Positions 41,801 through 53,800 of a stretch of DNA of 64,000 nucleotides are shown here, piece after piece (positions within the stretch are counted from its first letter, which is position 1; each line of letters starts with the position of its first letter). The position numbers and the translations under genes are program-made. The notes below the pieces were generated by a model. It did no database searches. It saw only the letters and a list, made by a program, of their open reading frames with translations, and had not been told where the DNA came from. The stretch is from Phoronis australis (taxonomy: Eukaryota > Phoronida > Phoronidae). The stretch spans positions 234,064-298,063 of the forward strand of contig NMRA01000384.1 in NCBI GenBank assembly GCA_002633005.1, given 5' to 3'.

Positions 41801-44800
41801 CGTGGGTGCATTTCAACGCTCTGTGTTGCTGTTGTTAGTTTAGTCAGGTATTTAATATCATTGTTACAATTACCATAGATTTTGTCGTGCGTTCAGAATA
41901 AAACATTTTGGTATATTGTAATTAAGGCTTTCAAGTTGTTCTCTTTAGACACAATTTTGATTGTAATACAAGTACTATTATTAATTGCCACTGTAGACAC
42001 TTTTATAGTTTCTGTTGTTCATTGTCATGTGTTTTTGGTTTGAAAACTATCACGTTAAATCCAGTATGCAGCTGATTCTGTATTTTCTTGTTTTAACAAG
42101 TGGGCATGCAATAAAAATTATTTGCCAAGGACATTTCTGCATTAAATCGTTCATGCCACAGTTCAAGTATGTTGTAGTCTTGAAGCAATCTTTTTTTCAG
42201 GTGGTTCGCAGAAACTTCTTTATAATCCCATGAAGATGTTTGCGGCAACTGAGCTTGCAGCAATGTGTGCAGCTGGGTTGCAGGAACTGCTCCATACAAA
42301 GACATAGAGATGTTTGCAGCAAGCTTGCGGCCAACTTCATCTGCATGGTAAAAGTTTGCGGTAAGCATGCAGCAAGCTTAAGGTAATGTTTGCGGCTGGG
42401 TTACAATAAATTTGCATAAACTCTTTGGTCAGAGAGGATTCCATGTGTTTGCGGCTGGTTTGCAGAAGCTTTTGCAGCAAGCTTGCCGCAAAATTGCGGC
42501 AAGTGTTTGCAGGAAGGCATTTTTGGTATGGGAAATTGTAACTATTCAAGTTAAAGGTGGTCACCATACTACATAATAGCAAACTCAACGAGTTTCCCAG
42601 ATTTCAACCAATGGGAATGACTGAATGTTATGACCTCAATTTCACATGATAAACAACATTCCGCAGTAAAAGAAAGAGTAAGTGCAACAAAGAAACGCAT
42701 GAACATACCTACTGCCATATCACTGTCATGGCCTTCTGTGACCTGTAAGAGATACATAAAGCACGTGACTGTTTTTGAATTCAGTGAAACAGTAAGTAAC
42801 ACGAATCAGCATTAGTGTTAATTAATATACGAAATTTAACACCAGCTCCTTACGAGCTTCTAGGACCGCCACACTCCCAGCTAGAATGGAGGCGTTAAGC
42901 AATTTATAACACCGATGGTGCCACAGTGACATCTCAAGAGAGAGTCATGAGATAGTCGTGGAAAGTAAACCCTTGGTTGATAGTACATGGCCATATTTTA
43001 ACTGCTGTCAACAATAGATTTAAGCGTGTGCAATTTGTGCAAGCATCACAACTAGAGCAGCAGATTAATCGTGACTGCCTGGCCCCCATAGACTATTTAC
43101 ACAATGTTGTTTTGTTTCTAATGAATAAATGATGAAGGTAGTGTGCTCTACAAGTAGTTCACGTAAAATAACGTCACGCGCAAACATGTTTACCTTCACT
43201 ATCTGCCTCGTAATGAGTTGCTTTTTGGAATAGATGGATAACTCTATCAAAGAGTCAACAGCTGATCCAAGATGAGATTTGATAAGTAGAGGCTCCGTTC
43301 CTTCGCAGACATTCTTGTCGATACGATAGCACCCTAGATCCACTTTTACTTGTTTTCTTGAGAGGGTATCCATGAATTCCGCTTCCACATTGATCTCGGC
43401 GCCGTCCACCATTTCTCTTGGAGCTTCGCTATCACACTGATGGCTGAATGATTCGCTACCGCTAACATTTGGACGGTGGACGAACATTTCGAACATCAGC
43501 GTCTTCTCATCTATGCTTGTTACAACAGGACAAAACATACAATCGAATGTAGTTTTAAAAGCGGAAATGACAGAACTGAGTTGCGCAGGCGAACACCATA
43601 CCACAGAGTGCTTGCCATTATTTTGAGAGACGATAACCAATTCTTTTCCTTCTAAACGACAATTACATTCTTTGGTGATGTTTGCTACCTCATCACGATG
43701 GGTCACCAAAACGTGTATGTCATCCTCAGCATTACTGCCACCTGGTGTTTGTTTTAGTGTCGACTCCACGTTTATTCGAATTTCGCAGGGTTCCAACGCG
43801 GTTTCGTTTTCTTCTTGAAGTACTTCAATTTTTTGCGGGTGAATGACAACGTTGGCTTCCTTGATATTTCCTTGGATGATTTGTGACGAACTTTGGTAAG
43901 TGACTGTTACGTGTGCGCTGCAGTTGGCCTTTGGTTTCACTGTTACACCGTTACACTCAGGATAGTGATGGTTGTCATTTGGTCTAATATCCCCTAAAAT
44001 AGATTTGAAATACAATGGTATCATGTTGTTCATCTTTTTAACGGCAAGAAATCGGTTACTGGCAGTTTCATTCTTGGTCCATCCAAATTACCTATGTCTC
44101 TACTGGCGGATCAAGGAAATCGTAGGGTAGTCCAATAACAATTTTCAAAAATACCCCAAAATGACGTGTCATGGCGTTTTTATTATTTCCTCGTCGTGTC
44201 CGATGGGGAGGGCTGTCCCATAAGTCCAGTCATGGTCTTGCTGTAAAACTGAATAACAGCTACTGGGCTACACCGCCAATTCTCGCAAATCTGTGTTTTT
44301 CAGGTTAAAGAGGAGTGAATTGTCCTCGTTGATGAACACCGCCGTTAGACAAAACTCGCTGAATAAAATAAATAGAAGTGGCCCAACTGCAATTACAGTA
44401 GTTGATTAATTTCAATCATGTACTTTCCCCCTAACCCAATAGAGGGAGCACATAATACTACGAGCAATATTAAAGTCCTTGTCTCACGCGTTGTTAACCC
44501 TTATTACATGGTTAGAAGATGTTATAAGGATCCAAGAAGTACCTACTCCATAACTAATACACGATCCGTACTCGAAAACAGTTTAAATGAACGCGCCACT
44601 CACGATTCGCACCCGAAGAAACACCGCCATTTTGAACTTGCCGCAAACCCGGAAGTACAATTCATTCAGGAACCCAGGCCGAGAAAACGCCGTCAGTGCG
44701 ACTGGANNNNNNNNNNNNNNNNNNNNNNNNNNNNNNNNNNNNNNNNNNNNNNNNNNNNNNNNNNNNNNNNNNNNNNNNNNNNNNNNNNNNNNNNNNNNNN

Positions 44801-47800
44801 NNNNNNNNNNNNNNNNNNNNNNNNNNNNNNNNNNNNNNNNNNNNNNNNNNNNNNNNNNNNNNNNNNNNNNNNNNNNNNNNNNNNNNNNNNNNNNNNNNNN
44901 NNNNNNNNNNNNNNNNNNNNNNNNNNNNNNNNNNNNNNGTTCCTGAACTGATGAGCCGGAAATGTGGGTACGGAAATAACCGATGACAACCGGTAACCAT
45001 ACGCTCAGAGAGAAGGGTCAAATACTGTTACAAAATCGCTTTTGGCAAGAAAGGCGAAAAGAATATAAAGAAAGGGTGTCGAAAATAAGAATTTATGTAG
45101 TAAGTATTTTCGGATACTGGAACCACATGGGCAGTTTGCAACAAGGAATTTAAAGTCAGCAAGTTTTTGATTCCCTACCTAAAATCGTTGATTTTGACAA
45201 GCAAAGTAGTACACTCAAGCTTGGCAACTCCACATAGTTTCAAAGGAGGGTCAATATAAACATGGTTGCTTGCTTGTAATATGACTTTCCCACTAAGATT
45301 TTTAATTTTGGCCGGCTAACTAATACAGTTAATTATTCTCGTTGTTCTCTGTATGTGACCCTGCTTTTCGTTGGCTAGTGTAAAACAGAAGTTAAACAAT
45401 GAGAGTGTTGCTAAGTGAACGACCTGAAATGACCTACTTTGTTACCTCATTTTCATGAGGCAAGATTAAATAGAACACTGCTAACTTAAAAAGTTATAAG
45501 CAGTGCTGTAGTGGGGCGTAGGCGCACGTAGGCGAAGCCAACCACGTTTTAGCATTAGGACGTAGCGCCTACGCACCGTAAGTTACGTTCAGTGCTCAAG
45601 GTGATACGGTGGGCTTTGGGCGCCCACTTACCTCTAATTTTACCACTACAGCACTGGTTATAAGCTTGGTTTATTCACAAATTTGAGCTTGGTAACTCCC
45701 CTCCCCCAAACAGTGATCAGCTTTGGGTGATGTTGTTTACTTCTAGCATGACTTTTCCATCAAAACTTTATTTGAAAAACATTTATTTCTATGCTTCAAA
45801 TTTATCCTCGACGGCACTTGTAATGGAATCTGAATGGCAATTTTGACATTTTACTTGAACATCCCCTCTCACGCCACTCATGCGAGTCTTTGCGGATTTT
45901 TCCGGAGTGTTCTCCGAAATTTTGGTGATAAATTTTTATTGGAGTAAAGAAAGGTAACAACTCCGTAATTTTGCGTTCATGTGATTTATTTTCATGATTC
46001 TGGAAAAAATCGTAAAAATTTCTCGAATGAATGTGCCTTATGTCGTTATGAATAGGCAAGAACTCAGATCAAAACGATAGGCGTATTGTTATCAACGACA
46101 TTTATCAGTTTGAAAGCACATTGCCGAAAAATTCCTGAATATGCTTTTGTTTTTCGTAACTCGGGCAACGAATTTGAGGATACATTTGTACCAAGACTAT
46201 GGGTTTGTTTCCTGTATAGTGATTCAAAACGCAAGTCAAAAATCTCGTCTCCCAATTTTGAATCATTACTAAAAATGGTTTAGCCATGTAAATATACATG
46301 AAAGTACACCACAGCCTCAAAATGACTCATACAAATGCATTCTAAAAGACTTTTTGTTAAACAGAGTTATAGGTATTTTTAAGAAATATTTTTGTAAGAT
46401 GAGTCATTTTTCCTAAAAAGGGCCTCATGAAAATTTCGTTTTAATTGGCACTTACATTCTCCCTCCATGTCGTCAAAGTCTTCCACTTCCGGAAGTTCTC
46501 CTTCAATGTCGTCCATCGCCTGGGAACTTTTGCGTTTCGCCTTCATATCCAGTTCATTGAAGAATGTCTGCAATATATAAAACTAAGTTTTGTACACAAT
46601 ATCGATAAAAAAACGGACAAAAGATATGTTTATTATTTGTGTTGAATTAAGTCCCCTGTTTACAGGGGCCTTAATCAAACATACAATTGCGTCGTGATGT
46701 CACAGTCATTCCTATTTCTAGTTTGTTATCATTACACCATCCACAGCCAACAAAGAAATCATCGATCGAAACTTTTGGGATTTCTTTTATTTGTGTCATC
46801 TATATTGCTTTAATCATACAGATCACACTGTCTTCTAGACCTCAACGATAAATACCTGTTTACAACCCCATCATTACGTAAGCATACAATACATGTTGGT
46901 GTCAGTTCAAAGTTAACATTGCCTGATCCTCCTAAGCTAATTAAATCTTTAAGAATATTTCTTTAAATTTGTAGACAGCTACTTTACTGTGTAATACAAG
47001 TAATTGCTGGCATTGTCAAGTAAAATTTAAGTAAGTGATGGGAATTCTGAGTAATTTAGCTGCACACAATTTGGTTAAATCACTTGTAAAATTATTCGTT
47101 GCAACATCGAAAAAATCCATCCCGGGCTTACCTGAAACAATTCTTCCATTTTTTCTCGCATTTTTTTGCCACTTAGCGATTTCCCACATATATCGTCAGG
47201 TGTTTGTCTGTCCTGAAAATACAAGTGAAACGCGAACAGTTGAAAAATCCTCACCACAGCACCGCAAATGGCAACCTTGTAATAGTGTTAATTAGTATCA
47301 CAAAATGGCCACTACAGGTATATTGCGCAAAACACGTTGAACCTGTCTGAAAATTGAAAGGCGACGTCTTATCCCATAGGCGGATTTAGGGGGGGGGGGG
47401 GGGNCCGTCGTCTGCTCCACTGTGCAATGAAGAAAATTTACTTCATTTTTTAAAGAAAATGGAACCTGAGTGACGATGAAAAAACAGAAGCTGCTGGTAA
47501 GATGTGAATTTTAATCGAAGCCTTAGTGAATCACTCAGAAACTCGCAATACTCTCTTTGTCAAACCTTATCTTAAGACGATTTCCAAAGCAATCCCGTCA
47601 TTATTGCCAACACGAAAAAAGGATTTGGTCTTTTGGGCATTTGAACACTATTTTAAATAAGACAAATTTGTTAAGAATTGATGGCACAAAATATAAAAAA
47701 CGTGTAATAAGCATTACAAAAAGAAGCAGATTTCGCGCGCAAACGCTGTGGACCATAAATAAGTAGGTCTCTTAGAAAGAGGTTGGTAGTTAAGTTGTGG

Positions 47801-50800
47801 TGGTGTAGTGGTAACGCACGCGCCCTCTGTCCGCCAGGTCGTGAGTTCAAGTCTTAGGTTCTTGCAGTTTGTTCTGTTCGAAACGTTCTCCGTTTTTTTT
47901 TTATTTTTTGCCTCTTTTGTCTTCAGGAATCAAGGAAAATGCTTGATTTTTAGATGTAAAAGCAGAAAAATTTCTTGGGTGGAAAGGGGGGTTTGCCCCC
48001 CCCCACTTCGGTGCTATGCGCATCTACAATCGTGGTTCAGTTTGCGCAAATGCTTACAGCCGGACAAAAAGTTGCCCCCCCCCCTTGTGATATCCTAGAT
48101 CCGCCACTGTATCCCTAATACAAAACTATATGCCGCATTTCATGAAAAACCGAGGAGGCGCTCAAGAGATTCAAGAGCAAAGATAAAAACACACATTCCA
48201 CTAATCTACTGAAGAAACAGAAGTAAAATGTAAAAACTAAAATTATCCACTGAGGGGCAAAGCTGTAACATGATCAGATCCATCGAAAAGTCGTGGCAAC
48301 CGTTGTCACATTCATAGGAAAACACTTGCCACAGTTTCACTAAGGTCCGGCCAAGGATTAATGAGTTACAGCTGTGTTCGAAAAATATGACATTGGAGGA
48401 ACCACACCCGTGAACACGTCAGAAAATCAACGTCTTATAAGCAACACATCTGCCAATTTTCAAAATAATCCTTTGAGCGGTTTGGCAAATGATGATAAGG
48501 TGGCCACCAGGTGGCGCCAAATAAGTCAAATCCGTTCGAAATGGGAAAGACATATTCTCTTCTTAATACAAAGCTATTTAACGTTGTTCTTGAAAATCCT
48601 ATCAATGAACTTTTACAATACAGAGGCAAACGCAAAGAAAAAACAATTTGCCACAGGAGGAGAAAGCGGTACTCGGATCGGTCCAAAACTTGTTATCGGG
48701 TGTCTTCAGCTCCATGGAAACACATGTGACAAATTTCCTTCACTGGGCTAGAGAGAAACAGCCGCTGATGCAAACAAAAACAACATTGCACCTATAGGGG
48801 AAGAGTATTCGGACTCCTCCGAAAATCACCCTCAGTCATGGTTTTCTCATAAGGATTACAGCTGCAAATTTTCAAGTTCACTATTACTCTTTGAGCGGAA
48901 TGGTGGATAAAGGGGAGGACGCCAGACTAACGGATTCAAAAATAACAAAAATTTCCACAAGGTGGAGCAAAATACGTCGAACACGGCACATCCTCGATTG
49001 ACGGTGATTAAAGGAATGGGTCACGATGGATCCGCCAACGAAAAACGCAACCCTGCAGTCACAACTACGGGCTTTTGGCACTACATTAACTGGAAAATTC
49101 ATAAAATTATGCATTTTAACATTTTTTACATCAAAGTGGCATTGACAAACCAGCCTCGTCCCCCAGTCTCAAGATGTCACTGATCGGCTTAGTTTTTGAG
49201 GGCTTTAAGTGATGAAGAGGAATTTACTTGTCAGTATTCTGACGCATTTTTGCGGAACCAGTGATATTAAATTCCATGCTGGAGTATAATACAAAAAATC
49301 AAAATAAGCGGTATTTAAGCAGCAATTTAAGATTTAAATCATTGAAAAAACGAAGCCTTCCATTCAAAAGCAGGATAATTCTTATCATGGTGCTTTCAAT
49401 AAAACAGAATTGAAGATGAGAACGCGAGCACCTTTTATTTGAATTAAACAATAACAAAAATTGTAACCTCTGCTGCCGAATCACGATTGGCAGCAACAAC
49501 AACGCCTCTGCAAAATAGTGAAAATTTTGCCTTTAGATTTTGTTTATTCTCTGAAAAAATAATCAAATTTATCGTATCGGCAGCGCTACTAAGGCCAAAC
49601 CAAAATCTGTAAAAGCTTCAAACTGCAATAAATCAAATTAACGTAGGTGAATCATCCCGTTGAACCAGTCACAGAACTCTATTCGGTCCACGGTTTTATC
49701 ACATGGAAGTTTGAAACGTTAGCTCGCCGTGCGAGAAACCAAATAAAGAGTTCCACTGCACGAAGTTAACCGAAATTATGCTTTTCAAAAATGGCGCTGC
49801 ATGGGGTTGGAAAAGTATGTAAACAAGTTCAGGAAAGAGTGTTCACACTTTGAATAAAGTCCAAATCTAATGCCAAAATGTCTTGAGTCCCTTTCATATT
49901 GACTTAACTCCTGTCTGAGAGGGGCGTCAACGTATACTAGCTGCGAAGTTAGCTGGACCGTGCATACTGTTTTAGGTAGTTAATGAACATCGAAGTAAAC
50001 GGTAGGTGACGCTGTCGTCATCGAAGTTATCGCTAGGTAGCGCTGCACGCTAAGATTTTTTCAATTTGACAATTTGGGAACATTTACATGTGCTAAATGA
50101 CATAAAACTTATTTTTAAATCGATTGGTGATTATTAGAGCAAAATATAAGTAACTATTAGTGACAGCACTACACTGTAATTGTTGACGGTAATAGTGGCA
50201 CCCAGTGATAACTTCGATAGGACCAAAGTTAACCGTTCCTATTTCACCGCAGCGTCGACGTTGCGCTGTTAAATCCACCTGGTAACTGCGATGGTAACTG
50301 GAACTTCGCGTCTTTTATTACAGTTTTCTACACTCTTGGAATACCTGATTAACAACAGCTATGTCGGCGCCTTCTCTAAGTAGAATGTCTGCCACTTCTA
50401 GTTGACCAAAACGGGAAGCGTAGTGAAGAGGTGTGTTGCCCTTCTACAGAAGTTACAATTTGAAGACTATCGATCAATTTCATAAGAAGAAATCTGGATG
50501 GCTCAAAGTCATTTAGCAGGTTAAGTGATGATGACGTTTGAGCCACCAGCTTATGAAGTGAAACTGGAACCCATTTTATCAATGACCGTAAGGCCCATGC
50601 CGGTTGGCTGAAGACGGTAGTAATTTATTTGCAGACAATTTATGAATTTAGCACATTAAAAAATTGCAAAGTTTCGCTTTTCTGGAAAAAGTCAGCCTCG
50701 GGTTTCTAATAATGTGTCTGCGACAGTCTTAGTAATGATCGGACTTTGACAAAACGGGCCCCAATTCACAAGTGTGCAGAAGTGTCAATAAGTAGTTGTG

Positions 50801-53800
50801 TGATGTTCCCCCATCCTGATGTTACGCGGCCCTCGCCTTCCCTACGTGGTTCCCCAATATTTCTTTGGCCGGGTATACTTCAGCCAAGTGTTCCTTCGGC
50901 TGAATGTTCTGTGGAAGAGATGTTCTCGAACTCGAAGTTTTACTTATCGTTAGCTTAATTTCATCGTTGAAAAAGTGCAAGTTTAATGTGCAGTTATGAA
51001 TGAACGCACGCATATCTTCAAAAAGATATCACTGCTGTTACGGATGGTAGTGCTTGCGCCTAATTTACTGTGGGTCGATTCTGAGTGAATGAATATTGCT
51101 TAGAGAGAATGGAGTAAATTTTTAACGTGACCGGGTGCACAGCTGGGTGGAGGAACATCAGTCGAAAAACAGTGAGGAGGAGAACTACGGAGGGTGGAAA
51201 TACCGATTTAGACCTCTATTGACTTTCCTGAAGCACCAGCCGTGTTCGCCAATTTAGCTGACTTTGCCGACAAAGTGTCAAAATTGTTCAAAGTTTTTGG
51301 GTTGGCGGGGATAATAGAGCATTGATTTATTTCAAAATTTCAAGTTACGCGCCACCTTTGTTACTTAAGGTAGCATTTCATCTAAGGTCATTGTTGATAG
51401 TACTTCTAAGTTTTAACCTAAGAATTTTGTATTTTGAAAACGTATTGAACGCAAGAACTAATAATGGTCACGAAAATTATACAACAATGTCAGTCGTCAG
51501 GGGACTTCATTCAATAAATTGTATTTTTACGGAGATTGTGACTTTCTAAAACCGCTTAGAGGTGGTGTTTCAGGTGTAGACCTATATTACTCTACAAGTG
51601 CAGTCTCCATAGACAACACATAGAACGGACGCACGCGCTCCTGCCGCTGACAACTTGACGCCATATTGGAGAGTGTTTCTAGTCACGTGACACGGCTAAT
51701 TGCCGTGTAAACAAACGGGGCAAATTGCCCTTTTCAAAGCGCGATATCTAACAAATAAAGAGGCCCAAGAGTGTGATTTTTTCCAGAAACATAAAAACAT
51801 GTGACGTAACACTTACATGCGTTTTTAAGAGTCAATCAGTCTATAGGGAAAATATCAAACTAGTGGAAGATCGCGAGTGAGATTCTCGAGTGGCCTGAGC
51901 GGCTGCACGCTTGTCAATCCACTGCAAGCGTTTTATTTTTTCGTTTTTTCAACAGAAACCAGTAAGATCGCGCAAATTTAACATTTAATTCGTGTTGCTC
52001 GTTACAAATACATTATATCCAGGAGACGTGGTGCTCACTTGGGACGTACTTTCGTGTTGCCCCAATAGGAGACTTCTCAGTCTGAAAAATGACCCCGGGT
52101 AACTTTCTAAAATTAAAATATGACCCGGGTCGCTTTTAATAGGGGTCTAAATTTAATGTGAACTTCTGTGAAAACTGACCTCATTGGGGTCATGTAAATG
52201 AATGACACTGAAGTTTTTAAAGTTCATTAGGGCGTTCTCCCGTTCAGTGACTTCACTAGACGGCCAGCGGTTGCGGGCGTGTCATAACATCTAGCTCCTT
52301 TGCTAATTGACCTATCGCCAGGACTTTGAGTGACAGCTTAACTGACCATTTAGAACTCGTCATTCTTGAAACACCTTCGTTTACAAGCCGCCATTTTACC
52401 CGACAAACAACCCGTTGCCGAGTAAACCTTATTGATTGTTAGTCAACATTACGCAAGGGGGCGGAGCTTGCGATTGGTCAATTGCTGAGCACAGTCTTTT
52501 GTCTGGTAGAAAAATATGCAGTTCAGTTATCTACAAGACTTATTACCGATGACCTGTGAACACAGTCGAACCCAGTGCGTTGGTACGTTCGGATAGAATA
52601 GTTAGATTGTCTTATCTTCGACTGTAGTTGGGCGATTTTGATGATTCAAAAACTATAAGCATGATCAGAGTATGTGATGGGGAATTCAGAAATGTCATTG
52701 GTTCATGTTCAAACATTTTATAACTTATCTCATGTTTAAAAGCACAGCCCAATGAGGCAATAAGATACATGTACGATCTCATTGGAGATTAGACCAATTA
52801 TCGAACAAAAATGCTGACCCTCCATCCCCTAATTGCCAGAATGGAATTCTGAATCGTCAGTGTACTAAGATATTGGCTACATGTGCGGTGCACCATAGGG
52901 GTCTGGGGAAGTTACAGTGTATAGCCTTCCCCCACTTTTTTCAGTCCATGCACCGTCATCCGCCCAACTTGTTGTGCTATGCAACCTAACAAATTTGAAT
53001 CAAAGGGACAAGGTCGTAATGTAAAAAGCAAAGAACACAGACTCAATTCTTTCCTGTGCATCGCTCGGGATTTTCAACATACAAATATTCTTCTCTCATG
53101 CACAGTATTCCTCTCTCACGGATCTGAAGTCCTCCCAAACAAGCGCCAGGCACTTGTTGGCGTTTTGTAGTATCCCCATACCGCGTAATTATGTGCTCAC
53201 AAAGAGATCATCCCCTCTCCCACACATTATTTCGTATCGTTCCTATCCATCCCCGCCCTTAATCAGATATACACAGAGCGCACTCTGCCGAAAAATTTTA
53301 AACAAATTCTTCTCTCAAGCACGCTTGGCCTTCTCATGGTATCAAATTTGACTTTGATAGTAAGAAAACGCGGCTGCGATCGGAAGATTCTTAACATGTG
53401 GCCAAGTATTTTGGATTAGTCTTCATGCAGTTCAGTAGTTAGATATCATATCCTGGCACGAGCAGTGCAAAAATCGCCAGAACAGCCAATTTGGGCAACT
53501 GAATGAAGGGTGACTGTTAGAAATATAGTGATTGTTTTCGCTTCAACCCAAATCCCCCACACCATATTCCTGGTCTGCACGCCGTTCAGTACTTTCACTC
53601 CCTAATTGCGTCATTCATTGAAAACGCAAAATTGTCCTTGCCGCGCACCAACTCAGGTGACCCCCAGACCTAAACATCAGCGTATCGAACATTGTTGAAA
53701 GATCGCCAATTGCGGGTAACCTGCTTATCCTAATCCCCTGTTGCGGGGGAACCGTTGAGTAATGACGTGACAGATTTTCACAGACGTGAGGTACTTTTTT

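Larger units (their letters stand above)
37763..42530. mobile_element. Possible 4.8 kb element with inverted repeat-rich ends
   Basis: The left end (37763-38180) and right end (42230-42530) consist of imperfect repeats of TTTGCGGCAAGCTTGC in opposite orientation. Both ends finish with CATACCAAAA / TTTTGGTATG. Such subterminal repeat arrays are typical of DNA transposons. The interior has no intact transposase frame, and I see no exact target-site duplication, so the call is tentative. Confidence 0.5.

Noticed and set aside
48374-48751. 125-codon plus frame
   Set aside because: It lies in the CTCF-motif-like repeat array and is open by chance of repeat composition.
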